Assembly: GCF_030866805.1 (NCBI RefSeq)
Contig: NZ_CP133019.1
Location: forward strand, 2,294,001 to 2,358,000
DNA length: 64,000 nt
Source: Microbacterium terrisoli
GTDB lineage: Bacteria > Actinomycetota > Actinomycetes > Actinomycetales > Microbacteriaceae
Reading direction: 5' to 3'
Shown: piece by piece, positions 24,271-35,465 of the stretch
Layout: each line of letters opens with the position of its first letter
How positions within the stretch are numbered: position 1 is the first letter of the stretch
Position numbers and translations under genes: made by a program
The notes under the pieces: model-generated
The model's input: only the letters and a program-made list of their open reading frames with translations
What the model was told of the DNA's origin: nothing
Database searches by the model: none

Positions 24271-24500
24271 AAAACGAATGCCACAACCAGACCGGGAAAA
24301 CAGTCCACGCTGCAGCGAGTTCAACCATGACCAAAAGAACAAACATCATTGCTGACATTCATATAATTGATCCAAAGGAATTCTCACCAGTCCCGAAAGA
24401 CCGACGAGGATAATTTGGCATTTGACAAGTGCACGCTGTTGAGTTCTCAAGGATCGGACACACCCACAAACCCGGACCACAGTCCATCGCCGCAGGGCAA
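24271..24500 (-). other. rrn leader region
   Basis: Transcribed leader between promoter and 16S. It contains CTTGAGAACTCAACAGCGTG (complement of about 24428-24447), the conserved actinobacterial antitermination/processing box, and an AT-rich stretch nearer the 16S. No coding sequence. Confidence 0.75.
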
Positions 24501-24507
24501 CTTCACA

Positions 24508-24535
24508 ATCATACCCACCATGTTGCGGCCGTCAA
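24508..24535 (-). promoter_or_regulatory. rrn promoter, proximal
   Basis: On the minus strand TTGACG (24535-24530), a 16-nt spacer and TATGAT (24513-24508), close to the sigma-70 consensus. A start near 24501 gives a leader of about 230 nt. Confidence 0.8.
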
Positions 24536-24564
24536 ACCGACGCGCCGTATCGGGTGGAGTCCCC

Positions 24565-24593
24565 ATCCTAGCACCCGGAAGCCCGGATGTTCA
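24565..24593 (-). promoter_or_regulatory. rrn promoter, distal
   Basis: On the minus strand TGAACA (24593-24588), 17-nt spacer, TAGGAT (24570-24565). It lies 57 nt upstream of the proximal one, the usual tandem arrangement for rRNA operons. The region 24594-24778 between it and the next gene shows nothing else. Confidence 0.6.
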
Positions 24594-24778
24594 CTGTTCA
24601 GTGAGGAAGGAAGGGGTTCGTTCGCTGCTTGAGGTGCGGGGCCTTTCGGCCGCTTCGCTCTTCCCTTTGGGGCGAACAGGTAAGACTCTACGCGCCATGA
24701 GCACTGTGCGTCGAATCGTGTCCGCTTCCCGGGCGTGTCGCGCAGGTCAGGGGTGGTTTCCGTCCATGCTGCACGGCG

Positions 24779-24790
24779 TAGGGTCACCTC
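24779..24790 (+). promoter_or_regulatory. Leaderless -10 of the CoA transferase gene
   Basis: TAGGGT followed by six bases and the ATG at 24791. The -35 is weak (TTTC-rich). No Shine-Dalgarno sequence is present. Confidence 0.55.
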
Positions 24791-26158
24791 ATGATCAGGT
24801 TCCCCGACCCGGCGGATGCGGTTGCCCGCTCGATGTGGGCAGCGCTCGGCCGCGATGCGAACGACCTATCGGCCGCGTGTGCGCCGTCGCGTCCGGTCCC
24901 CCTGCCCGCGCACACCGACGTGCCGTCTCTCGCCTGGGCCGCGGCGATCGTGGCTTCCCTCGCCGCCGCTCGCCTCGCGGGTGCCGCAGACGTCGTCGTC
25001 GATCCCGATCGCGTCGCCGTTGCCTACACCAGTGACCGGCTCTTCCGCATGGACGGAGCGCTGTCCGGCGCCTTCGCAGCGCTGTCGGGGTTCTTCCGCT
25101 GTACGGACGGCTGGGTGCGCACCCACGGGAACTACCCGCATCACGCCGCAGCGCTGCGCGCGGCTCTCGCGCTGCCCGCCGATGGGGGACGCACGGCGGC
25201 AGCAGCCGCGCTCTCGCGCCGCACGGTCGACGATGCAGTGCGTGTGATCACGCGCAGCGGCGGACTGTGCGTCGCCGTGGCATACGAATCCCGCGTCACC
25301 GACGAGCGACTGCGGACTCAGCCGATCATCTCGGTCCGCGGCATCCATCCCTCACCCGCGGTACCAACTCGCGCGGCGACGGCGGACGCGCCGCTGCGCG
25401 GCATCCGGGTCCTCGACCTGACACGGGTGATCGCCGGCCCGGTGGGAACGCGCACCCTCGCACTGCTGGGAGCCGACGTTCTGCGCATCGACCCTCCCCA
25501 CATGCCGGAGATCGTGCGACAGCATCTCGACACCGGCCACGGCAAGCGTTCCACGCTGCTCGACCTCACCGTCCCGGCGCAGCGCGCCGTCTTCGACGAG
25601 CTGCTCGCCACCGCCGACGTCGTCGCGCTCGGCTACCGGCCCACGGCACTGGCCCGCCTCGGACTGACCTCCGAAACCCTCGCAGAGCGCCGACCCGGCA
25701 TCATCGTCGCCCGCCACTCCGCCTGGGGCAACCAGGACGCCGACGCGCCCGATCGGCGCGGGTTCGACAGCCTGGTACAGGCCAATTGCGGCATCGCCGT
25801 GATCGAGGGGGGCCCGGATGCCCCGGGGGCGCTGCCCGCGCAGGCCCTCGACCACACCACGGGCTACCTGCTGGCCGCAGGAGTCATCACCGCGCTCGCG
25901 CGGCGCGAGGCCGAGGGCGGGTCATGGGTCGTCGAAACGTCGCTGCGGCGCGTCGCGGCCGAGCTGCTCGGGCTCGGGCGCACACCGACCGTCGCCGCAA
26001 CGCCCGCGTTCGACATCCACGAGCACATGCAGACGTTCGATGTCGAAGGTCACCGCGTGACCACTGCTGTGCCCGCCATCGCCTACACCGGTGGACCGCT
26101 GCGGTTCGCGGCGCCGCGACCGTGGGGACGCGACGCCCCCGAATGGATGCCCCGGTAG
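24791..26158 (+). CDS. CaiB/BaiF (family III) CoA transferase
   Basis: A 455-residue protein. The C-terminal half (from about residue 200: PLRGIRVLDLTRVIAGPVGTR) is a clear family III CoA-transferase core with LLGADVLRIDPP, KRSTLLDLT and the catalytic-Asp segment RRGFDSLVQANCG. The N-terminal 190 residues are Ala-rich and look like a degenerate or second partial copy of the fold (CTDGWVRTHGNYPHH recalls the same family). The acyl substrate cannot be predicted. It stands alone, divergent from the rrn operon and convergent with the DUF4184 gene. Confidence 0.8.
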   Translation: MIRFPDPADAVARSMWAALGRDANDLSAACAPSRPVPLPAHTDVPSLAWAAAIVASLAAARLAGAADVVVDPDRVAVAYTSDRLFRMDGALSGAFAALSGFFRCTDGWVRTHGNYPHHAAALRAALALPADGGRTAAAAALSRRTVDDAVRVITRSGGLCVAVAYESRVTDERLRTQPIISVRGIHPSPAVPTRAATADAPLRGIRVLDLTRVIAGPVGTRTLALLGADVLRIDPPHMPEIVRQHLDTGHGKRSTLLDLTVPAQRAVFDELLATADVVALGYRPTALARLGLTSETLAERRPGIIVARHSAWGNQDADAPDRRGFDSLVQANCGIAVIEGGPDAPGALPAQALDHTTGYLLAAGVITALARREAEGGSWVVETSLRRVAAELLGLGRTPTVAATPAFDIHEHMQTFDVEGHRVTTAVPAIAYTGGPLRFAAPRPWGRDAPEWMPR

Positions 26159-26205
26159 CGGCCGGTCAGCGGTGATCGCCGGCGCTCATCGGCGACTGCC
26201 GGCAC

Positions 26206-26985
26206 TCAACGGCGGTCGGCGATGCCCCGTCCCGCGCGCCGCATCTGCACGGCACCGCACAGCACGAGGGTCAGCACGCCCCAGATCCCCACCGCCGGCG
26301 GCAGCACCCGATACGCCAGCTGCTCGGTCGTGAAACCGGGCGTGAGCGGACCGAGCACGAGCAGCCCGATGCCCCAGGCCACCACCAACGCCACCGGCAG
26401 CGACATCCACCAGCCCCAGCGCACCGCGCTCGGGAACACGCGCTCCAGTCCGGTGCGCGTCGCGCGCATGAACCACACGACCGCGAACACCCCCAGTATC
26501 GCGAGGGCCAGAAGGCCCGAGCCGTGCTGCAGCCACTTGTAGCCCGGCAACGGCCCCCACTGCTCGTTCAGCGCGGGCACTGCACGCACCCCCCACCGGC
26601 CGGCGTGCGTGAAGGCGTCCCACACGATGTGCGAGATGACGCCGAACAGGATCGACAGCGCAAGCCAGGTGATCTGCAGGCGCGGACGACTGCGGTCTCG
26701 GCGCAGCGGAACGTGATCCCACAGCTCCGGCAGTCGCCTGGCCACGGCGTCCGGACTGAGCTCGCGCACCGCGGGGCGCACGAGCACATACCAGAGGCCC
26801 AGCAGCAGCGCCGCAACCACCCCGGCGATCACGATGTTCGTGTGCATCACCTGGTAGGAGAACGGCAGCCACGGCAGGAACAGCGGCAGGTCGGGAGCCA
26901 TCGCGCCGACCACGATGGCTGCGGGCACCATCGGTGTGCGCAGAAACGGCAGCGCGACGACCGCGTGACTCGGAGTGAACGGCAC
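26206..26985 (-). CDS. DUF4184 family integral membrane protein
   Basis: A 259-residue protein that begins VPFTPSHAVVALPFL, the usual DUF4184 opening. PAAIVVGAMAPDLPLF and the HIVWDAFTHAGRWG segment with conserved His and Asp follow. About six hydrophobic helices are visible. It resembles metal-dependent membrane hydrolases in its His/Asp pattern, but no activity is known. The GTG at 26985 is two bases past the tyrS stop, so it is translated from the same transcript. Confidence 0.82.
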   Translation of the reverse strand: MPFTPSHAVVALPFLRTPMVPAAIVVGAMAPDLPLFLPWLPFSYQVMHTNIVIAGVVAALLLGLWYVLVRPAVRELSPDAVARRLPELWDHVPLRRDRSRPRLQITWLALSILFGVISHIVWDAFTHAGRWGVRAVPALNEQWGPLPGYKWLQHGSGLLALAILGVFAVVWFMRATRTGLERVFPSAVRWGWWMSLPVALVVAWGIGLLVLGPLTPGFTTEQLAYRVLPPAVGIWGVLTLVLCGAVQMRRAGRGIADRR

Positions 26986-26986
26986 G

Positions 26987-28291
26987 TCAGCCCGACACGA
27001 AGACGCCCGCGAGCGTCTTCTTGCCACGGCGGACGACTGAGACACCACCCGGCAGCGCACCGGTCACGAGCGCTCCCTCATCGTCGACGCGCACACCGTC
27101 GAGGGTGACGCCGCCCTGCGCGATCGCACGACGCGCCTCGCCGAGACTGGCGACCAGACCCGTGTCGAAGAGCACCTGGGCGACCGTCGCATCGACGGAT
27201 GCTTCGACGTTCGGCAGCTCACGCAGCGCGCTGCGCAGCGTCTGGGCGTCGAGCGCGGTCAGATCGCCCTTGCCGAAGAGCGCTTCGGATGCCGCAGCCA
27301 CCGCGGTCGTGGCATCCACCCCGTGCACGAAGGCCGTGACCTCCCGCGCCAGCCGTTTCTGCGCGGCCCGCCGGTACGGCTCGGCCTCGACCAGACGGGC
27401 GTACTCGTCGATCTCGGCGCGGGTCAGGAACGTGAAGACCTTCATGCGGTCCACGACGTCGGCGTCGTCGGTGTTCAGCCAGAACTGGTAGAACGCGTAC
27501 GGGCTGCACATCTCCGGGTCGAGCCAGATCGCGTTGCCCTCGCTCTTGCCGAACTTCGTGCCGTCGCTGTTGGTGATCAGCGGCGTGCCGATCGCGTGCA
27601 CCGACACGCCCTCGACACGGTGGATGAGATCCGTGCCGCTGGTGAGATTGCCCCACTGATCCGACCCTCCGGTCTGCAGCACACAGCCGTATTGGCGGTA
27701 GAGCTCCAAGTAGTCCATGCCCTGCAGCAGCTGGTAGCTGAACTCGGTGTAGCTGATGCCGGCTTCGGAGTTCAGCCGCGCGGAGACGGCATCCTTCTTC
27801 AGCATCGTGCCGACGCGGTAGTGCTTGCCGATGTCGCGGAGGAAGTCGATCGCGCTCATCGGCGCAGTCCAGTCGAGGTTGTTGACGATGCGCGCAGCGT
27901 TCTCGCCCTCGAAGCTGAGCACGTGCTCGACCTGGGCCCGCAGCCGCCCGACCCATTCGACGACGGTCTCCTTCGCGTTCAGCGTGCGCTCGGCCGTGGG
28001 CCGCGGGTCGCCGATCAGACCGGTCGAACCGCCCACCAGCCCCAGTGGCTTGTGCCCGGCCAGCTGAAGTCGACGCAGCAGCAGCAGCTGCACGAGGTTG
28101 CCCAGATGCAGACTCGGCGCCGTCGGATCGAACCCGCAGTAATACGTGATGGGGTCCCCGCCGAGCAGCTCGCGCAGAGCTTCTTGATCGGTGGACACAT
28201 GCACGAGTCCACGCCAGACGATCTCGTCCCAGACGTTCTCGAACGTCGGGTCGTTCGCCGGCGCGGTCGCACTCAGAGCGGATTCAGACAC
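26987..28291 (-). CDS. tyrS: Tyrosyl-tRNA synthetase
   Basis: A 434-residue class I synthetase. The HIGH-type motif is PTAPSLHLGNLVQ, the tyrosine pocket includes GGSDQWGN, and the KMSKS loop is KFGKSEGNAIWLD. A C-terminal S4 domain (ARRAIAQGGVTLDGVRVDD) binds the tRNA. The GTG at 28291 is supported by a -10 seven bases upstream. In M. tuberculosis tyrS neighbours the TPR/HAD/tlyA block; here the rrn operon and two genes stand between them. Confidence 0.96.
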   Translation of the reverse strand: MSESALSATAPANDPTFENVWDEIVWRGLVHVSTDQEALRELLGGDPITYYCGFDPTAPSLHLGNLVQLLLLRRLQLAGHKPLGLVGGSTGLIGDPRPTAERTLNAKETVVEWVGRLRAQVEHVLSFEGENAARIVNNLDWTAPMSAIDFLRDIGKHYRVGTMLKKDAVSARLNSEAGISYTEFSYQLLQGMDYLELYRQYGCVLQTGGSDQWGNLTSGTDLIHRVEGVSVHAIGTPLITNSDGTKFGKSEGNAIWLDPEMCSPYAFYQFWLNTDDADVVDRMKVFTFLTRAEIDEYARLVEAEPYRRAAQKRLAREVTAFVHGVDATTAVAAASEALFGKGDLTALDAQTLRSALRELPNVEASVDATVAQVLFDTGLVASLGEARRAIAQGGVTLDGVRVDDEGALVTGALPGGVSVVRRGKKTLAGVFVSG

Positions 28292-28304
28292 GCGATTCAG
28301 GGTA
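28292..28304 (-). promoter_or_regulatory. Leaderless -10 of tyrS
   Basis: TACCCT on the minus strand (28304-28299), seven bases, then the tyrS GTG at 28291. No T-box or other leader can fit, so tyrS is not controlled by a 5' UTR riboswitch. Confidence 0.55.
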
Positions 28305-28342
28305 TCAGCGGCGTGTCCGTGCCCCGTGCCAGACTGAGGCCC

Positions 28343-28939
28343 ATGGTGCTGGACGGAACGCAACCGCTGCTCATCGCGATGCTGGCGATCTTCTTGTTCC
28401 TCGTGCTGTGCGGCGCGCTCGTGCTCATCGTGCTGAGCCTGCGTCGACCGACGACGGTGCCGCTGGTCATCGCGGGTGCGCTGGTGGTGCTCGGCCTGGT
28501 CGTGGTCGCCATCGCGCCGGTGAGGGTGCCGACCCTGATGGGGCTGATCCTGACACTGCTGGGAGTGACCGTGGCCGTCCTCGGCGGCAACCCGGTGTCG
28601 CGGCGGGTGCTCGATGCGGCCGCCGGGTCGCGCGTGCGCGAGACTGAGGACGGCGGCATCATGCTGCTTCCGGTGGAGGGAGAGGATGCCTCGGCCGAGC
28701 CGGCGCAGACCCTCATGCGCGGCGGAACCGCCATCGGATACCTCGAGCGGCTCGCCGCGGTTCTGGCGATCGTGGTCGGCTATCCCGAGGCGATCGCCGC
28801 GCTCGTGGCCCTCAAGGGCATCGGCCGCTTCTCGGAGCTGGCGCAGGCCGAGTCGCGCGAGCGCTTCATCATCGGGTCGATGGCGAGTCTGATCTGGGCG
28901 TGCCTGATCGGGGCGCTGCTGCGCTTCGCCATGTGGTGA
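28343..28939 (+). CDS. Hypothetical five-helix membrane protein
   Basis: A 198-residue protein not recognised beyond its topology. Helices: about residues 9-33, 37-58 and 62-82, then a soluble stretch rich in Asp and Glu (RETEDGGIMLLPVEGEDASA), then two helices, the first with GYPEAIAALVALKG. CAGACT lies 7 nt before the ATG, a weak leaderless -10. It converges on the SatD-family gene. A membrane protein beside a SatD protein recalls the satD-satE pair of Streptococcus mutans; that link is only suggestive. Confidence 0.65.
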   Translation: MVLDGTQPLLIAMLAIFLFLVLCGALVLIVLSLRRPTTVPLVIAGALVVLGLVVVAIAPVRVPTLMGLILTLLGVTVAVLGGNPVSRRVLDAAAGSRVRETEDGGIMLLPVEGEDASAEPAQTLMRGGTAIGYLERLAAVLAIVVGYPEAIAALVALKGIGRFSELAQAESRERFIIGSMASLIWACLIGALLRFAMW

Positions 28940-28975
28940 CCGGCCCCGTGGCCCGTTCGGGCGTCACAGCCGCAC

Positions 28976-29620
28976 TCAGCGCAGTCCGAGCTGGACGAAT
29001 CCTTCGACGATCGCGGCGGCGCCCGATGACGCGAGCGCCTGCGAGACGGCCGACTGCGTGATCTCCTCCGATGCGGCAAGACGGCGCTGGGTCCGGCCGA
29101 GACAGCGGCCGTAGGTCAGGCGCCGGGTCCGTTCGCTCATGTCGCTTACCAGCTGATCGCGCGCGAGCAGATAGGCGTTCGCCCAACGCACCGCGTCCTG
29201 CGCGGCGGCGGGCTCGGAGTCGTGTGCGACCACCCAGGTGCGCACGCCGGGCACCTGACGCTGCTCGAGCTTGTGCACGTGATCGATCGCGGCTCGCGCC
29301 GCCCACCAGCCCGGCCCGTCGGAGATGCCCGCCGCTGCGGCCTCGGACGGGATGACGCCCACCGCGCCGATCCCCAGCCCGAAGCGCACCCCCACCGCGT
29401 CGGGCAGAGCGAGGCGCAGCAGCAGCAGCGAGCCGAGCGCCGCCTCGAGCGTCGGATACACGCCCTGCTGTTCGTCGCCCACCGTGGGCTTCAGCGCCCG
29501 GTCGGCCAGAGGGAGGTCGTCTTCAACCCGCGCAATGGCGTCATCGAGCGTGCGCTGCGCCCGCGCGCGGTCTTCGAGCTGTCGGGAGCCGATCATGTCG
29601 GCAGTGACTGCGACCACCAT
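28976..29620 (-). CDS. SatD family protein with C-terminal helix-turn-helix
   Basis: A 214-residue protein. The start VVAVTADMIGSRQLEDR, then KPTVGDEQQGVYPTLEAAL and the GLGIGAVG strand are those of the SatD family, named after a streptococcal acid-tolerance locus. The last 40 residues read as a helix-turn-helix (RRLAASEEITQSAVSQALAS), so it probably binds DNA. The start has no SD; the promoter is leaderless and overlaps two GATAA/TTATC palindromes, which suggests self-repression. Confidence 0.8.
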   Translation of the reverse strand: MVVAVTADMIGSRQLEDRARAQRTLDDAIARVEDDLPLADRALKPTVGDEQQGVYPTLEAALGSLLLLRLALPDAVGVRFGLGIGAVGVIPSEAAAAGISDGPGWWAARAAIDHVHKLEQRQVPGVRTWVVAHDSEPAAAQDAVRWANAYLLARDQLVSDMSERTRRLTYGRCLGRTQRRLAASEEITQSAVSQALASSGAAAIVEGFVQLGLR

Positions 29621-29664
29621 GGGATAAGGATATCACTGATAATTTGCGACGATAAGTCTTTATC
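29621..29664 (-). promoter_or_regulatory. Promoter and operator of the SatD-family gene
   Basis: On the minus strand TTATCG (29655-29650), a 17-nt spacer, TATCCT (29632-29627) and six bases to the ATG. Over it lie TATCACTGATA (29631-29641, perfect 5+5 palindrome) at the -10 and GATAA-N4-TTATC (29651-29664) at the -35, plus another GATAA at 29623-29627. The tract is AT-rich in a GC-rich genome, as expected for an operator. 29665-29747 beyond it, up to the argH stop, shows nothing else. Confidence 0.65.
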
Positions 29665-29747
29665 TGATCAACCTCGATGGATCACCCTCGGTGATCACGC
29701 CCGGGTCGCAGCATCCTGCTGCTCTAGCCCCGTCCGCGCATGCGGGC

Positions 29748-32147
<2,400 letters not shown>

Positions 32148-32149
<2 letters not shown>

Positions 32150-32182
32150 GTCGACTCCCTTGGGTTGCTCAGTGCATGGCAT
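32148..32182. repeat. Junction repeat, copy B (argD-argF)
   Basis: ACGTCGACTC and GCTCAGTGC, nine bases apart, recur in the same order at 33376-33411. The copy holds the argD stop, the argF ribosome-binding site and the argF start. Confidence 0.6.
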
Positions 32183-33377
32183 GCGGAACCTCCGGTACAG
32201 ATGTGGATGCCGCGACTTCGGCCAGTGCGGCGGAGAAAAGGGTGGTGAATTCGTCGATCTCGGCGTCGCCGATCGTGTAGGCGGGAGCGATGCGGATCAC
32301 GTCGGCTGTGGGCGCGTTGATGATCAGGCCACGCCGCTGCGCGGCATCCCGAACCTGCGACGCGACAGGCGCGGCCAGGGTGATGCCGATGAGCAGCCCC
32401 GCACCGCGCGTTCCCGTCACCAGCGGCAGACCGGCCACGGCGGCGCGCAGCTGGGCCCCTCGTTCGGTCACGTTCGCCAGCAGCCCTGCGTCCTCGATCT
32501 CGGTGAGCACCGCCGTGCCGACCGCGGTGGCCAGCGGGTTGCCGCCGAACGTCGAATTGTGAGTGCCCGGGGAGAACAGATCGTTGTGGCCGAAGGTGAC
32601 CAGCGCGCCGAGCGGAAAACCGCCGGCGATGCCCTTGGCAAGGCTCATCGCGTCGGGCGTGATGCCCTCGCGCTGGAACGCGAACCACTCCCCGGTGCGA
32701 CCGACGCCGGTCTGCACCTCGTCGAGGATCAGCAGCGCGCCGTGCTCGGTGGTCAGCTCCCGCGCGCGGCGCAGAAAGCCGTCCGGCAGCGGCACGACGC
32801 CCGCCTCGCCCTGGATCGGCTCCACCATCAGCGCGGCCACGGACTGCTCGTCGAACACGCGCTCCAGCGCCTGAAGCGACAGCTCGATGTGGGCGACGTC
32901 GGGCAGCAGCGGCAGGAACGGGTCCTGGTAGGCGTGCTTGGGAGTCAGCGACAACGAGCCCATCGTGCGCCCGTGGAAGGCGCCGTCCAAGCTGACGATG
33001 GTCGTGGTGCCGGTGGCGTGGGCGTGCAGCCGGGCGAGCTTGATCGCTGTCTCGTTGGCCTCCGATCCGGAGTTGGCGAAGAACACGTGCCCGCCATCGC
33101 CGGTGCCTGCCAGCCGCTTCAGTCGAGCGGCCAGCTCGAGCTGCGGCGGGGTCGCGAAGTAGTTCGACACATGCGCCAGCGTCGCCGCCTGGCGAGACAC
33201 CGCTTCGACGAACACGGGATGCGAGTGCCCGAGCGCGTTGACGGCGATGCCGCCGAGGAAGTCGAGGTAACGGATGCCATCGGCGTCCCAGACGTGCGAG
33301 CCCTCGCCGCGCACGAGCAGCGCCAAACGCCCGCCCACATTCAGCAGATCGTGTGAGACATCGTCTTGCCAGCTCAC
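32169..33377 (-). CDS. argD: Acetylornithine aminotransferase
   Basis: A 402-residue class III PLP aminotransferase. Residues include FFANSGSEANETAIKLAR (PLP phosphate site), LILDEVQTGVGRTG and the PLP lysine in SLAKGIAGGFPLGA. The GTG at 33377 has a GGAGCGAG-type site upstream; an ATG at 33410 would overlap the argB stop and is less likely. Start and stop lie in two related junction sequences. Confidence 0.94.
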   Translation of the reverse strand: MSWQDDVSHDLLNVGGRLALLVRGEGSHVWDADGIRYLDFLGGIAVNALGHSHPVFVEAVSRQAATLAHVSNYFATPPQLELAARLKRLAGTGDGGHVFFANSGSEANETAIKLARLHAHATGTTTIVSLDGAFHGRTMGSLSLTPKHAYQDPFLPLLPDVAHIELSLQALERVFDEQSVAALMVEPIQGEAGVVPLPDGFLRRARELTTEHGALLILDEVQTGVGRTGEWFAFQREGITPDAMSLAKGIAGGFPLGALVTFGHNDLFSPGTHNSTFGGNPLATAVGTAVLTEIEDAGLLANVTERGAQLRAAVAGLPLVTGTRGAGLLIGITLAAPVASQVRDAAQRRGLIINAPTADVIRIAPAYTIGDAEIDEFTTLFSAALAEVAASTSVPEVPHAMH

Positions 33378-33411
33378 GTCGACTCGCTCCGCTCGCTCAG
33401 TGCGTTGCATC
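33376..33411. repeat. Junction repeat, copy A (argB-argD), palindromic core
   Basis: ACGTCGACTCGCTCCGCTCG continuing GCTCAGTGC matches 32148-32182 except for a nine-base middle. It holds the argB stop and the argD start. The core TCGACTCGC also occurs in the argC insertion at 35841. Confidence 0.6.
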
Positions 33412-34311
33412 CGCCACCACTTCCGTTCCGATTCCGTTCTGCGTGAAGATCTCCACAAGCACCGAGTGGGGCACACGTCCGTCGATGATGGCCGCCGTGT
33501 CCACACCCGCCTGCACGGCGTCCAGGCACGCGCGCATCTTGGGGATCATGCCGGACTCCAGCCGCGGCATCATCTCGGCGAGCTCTGTCGCCGTCAGGTG
33601 CGAGACGAGCGAGTCGCGGTTGGGCCAGTCGGCGTACAGGCCCGCCACATCGGTGAGGATCACGAGCTTGGACGCGCGCAGCGCGATCGCGAGGGCGGCC
33701 GCAGCCGCGTCGGCGTTCACGTTCAGGGAGTGGCCGGGTCGGTCCAGGTCGGGTGCGATCGAGGAGACGACAGGGATGCGCCCGGCAGAGAGGTGGTCGA
33801 GGATCGGCTGCGGGTCGACCTGCGCGACATCGCCCACGCGGCCCAGGTCGTGCTCGACACCGTCGATGACGACGCCTCGACGACGTCCGCCGAACAGGCC
33901 CGCGTCCTCTCCCGACAGCCCTGCCGCGATCGGCCCGTGCGCGTTGATCTTGGCGACCAGCTGCGGGTTGATCTGTCCGGTCAGCACCATGCGCACGACC
34001 GAGATCGCCTCGGTCGAGGTGACCCGGTATCCGCCCTTGAACTCGCTCGGGATGGCCAGCCGATCCAGCATCGCCGAGATCTGCGGGCCGCCGCCGTGCA
34101 CGACCACCGGCTGCACCCCGACATAGCGCAGATAGGCGATGTCGGCGGCGAAGGCATCCTGCAGCTGCTCGGAGACCATGGCGTTGCCGCCGTATTTGAT
34201 CACGACGATCTGGTCGCGAAAGCGTTTGAGCCACGGCAGCGACTCGATGAGCGTCTCTGCCTTGACACTGGCCTCACGGGGGTTGGTGTCTTGGATGCGG
34301 GCATCGGTCAT
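33397..34311 (-). CDS. argB: Acetylglutamate kinase
   Basis: A 304-residue kinase for the second step of arginine synthesis. [14 protein letters not shown] start ([20 protein letters not shown]), [14 protein letters not shown] and the nucleotide loop VVSSIAPD fit the family. The N-terminal helix before the kinase core ([16 protein letters not shown]) is typical of arginine-sensitive enzymes, so feedback inhibition is likely. ATGA overlap with argJ. Confidence 0.95.
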   Translation of the reverse strand: MTDARIQDTNPREASVKAETLIESLPWLKRFRDQIVVIKYGGNAMVSEQLQDAFAADIAYLRYVGVQPVVVHGGGPQISAMLDRLAIPSEFKGGYRVTSTEAISVVRMVLTGQINPQLVAKINAHGPIAAGLSGEDAGLFGGRRRGVVIDGVEHDLGRVGDVAQVDPQPILDHLSAGRIPVVSSIAPDLDRPGHSLNVNADAAAAALAIALRASKLVILTDVAGLYADWPNRDSLVSHLTATELAEMMPRLESGMIPKMRACLDAVQAGVDTAAIIDGRVPHSVLVEIFTQNGIGTEVVADATH

Positions 34312-35465
34312 GACGAATAGGCGCTGTTCTCGTGGACGTAGTCGTGGGTGAGATCGTTCGTGAGGATGCGGGCGGTGGCCTGGCCGCTCTTCAGGTCGAT
34401 GACCACGTGCGTGGCGCGCGGGGTGAGGTCCACGTCTTCGCGCGGCGCGTCAGGGCCGCCGGCGGTGCACACGCGCACGCCGTTCATCCACACGTCGGTG
34501 TCGTACGGGTCGAACTGCGCCTTGGTCGTGCCGATCGCGGCCAGCACCCGCCCCCAGTTGGGGTCGTTGCCGAAGATCGCCGCCTTGAACAGGTTGTTGC
34601 GGGCGACCGAGCGGCCGACCTCGACCGCGTCGGATTCGGATGCCGCGCGCTGCACCTCGATCGTGATGTCGTGGCTTGCGCCCTCGGCGTCGCCCTGCAG
34701 CTTCTCGGCCAGTTCGATGCACACGGCCGTCAGCGCGTCTCGGAACCCCGCCGGTTCGGGCGTGATGCCGCTGGCCCCGCTCGACAGCAGCGTGACCTGG
34801 TCGTTCGTCGACATGCAGCCGTCCGAGTCGAGCCGGTCGAAGCTGACCCGCGTGGCCGCGCGCAGATGCGCGTCGGCGGCCGCGGCGTCCAGCACGGCGT
34901 CGGTCGTGATCACGACGAGCATCGTGGCAAGACCGGGCGCCAGCATTCCGGCGCCCTTCGCCATGGCGCCGATCGTCCACCCGTCTTCGGAGTGCACGAC
35001 GGTCTTGCTCACGGTGTCGGTGGTCATGATCGCTTCGGCCGCGACCGCGCCGCCGTCGGCGGACAGGGCCGCCACGCCCTTCTGCACGCCGTCGAGCACC
35101 TTCGCGCGGAACACCTCGTCGCCGGACCCGATCAGCCCCGTCGAGCACACCAGCACGTCGCCCGAGCTGACCCCGAGCAGTTCGGCTGCCTTCTCGGCGG
35201 TCTGGTGCGTGGTCTGGAACCCGAACGCACCGGTGAAGCAGTTCGCCCCGCCCGAATTGAGCACGATCGCCTCGACGACACCGTCGCCGATGACCTGCTG
35301 CGACCACAGGATCGGGTTCGCCTGGGCGCGGTTGCTCGTGAACACCGCCGCTGCGACCTTGTCAGGCCCGCGGTTGACGACGACGGCGACGTCGGGCTTG
35401 CCGGTGGATTTCAGGCCCACGGCGACGCCGGCCGCCTCGAACCCTTTCGGCGCGGTGACGGTCAC
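34308..35465 (-). CDS. argJ: Bifunctional glutamate N-acetyltransferase / N-acetylglutamate synthase
   Basis: A 385-residue protein that recycles acetyl groups from acetylornithine to glutamate. It is made as a precursor and cuts itself before the Thr of [13 protein letters not shown], giving alpha and beta chains; this Thr becomes the catalytic nucleophile. [15 protein letters not shown] and the C-terminal GNDPNWGRV are also present. The GTG overlaps the argC stop (GTGA). Confidence 0.95.
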   Translation of the reverse strand: MTVTAPKGFEAAGVAVGLKSTGKPDVAVVVNRGPDKVAAAVFTSNRAQANPILWSQQVIGDGVVEAIVLNSGGANCFTGAFGFQTTHQTAEKAAELLGVSSGDVLVCSTGLIGSGDEVFRAKVLDGVQKGVAALSADGGAVAAEAIMTTDTVSKTVVHSEDGWTIGAMAKGAGMLAPGLATMLVVITTDAVLDAAAADAHLRAATRVSFDRLDSDGCMSTNDQVTLLSSGASGITPEPAGFRDALTAVCIELAEKLQGDAEGASHDITIEVQRAASESDAVEVGRSVARNNLFKAAIFGNDPNWGRVLAAIGTTKAQFDPYDTDVWMNGVRVCTAGGPDAPREDVDLTPRATHVVIDLKSGQATARILTNDLTHDYVHENSAYSS

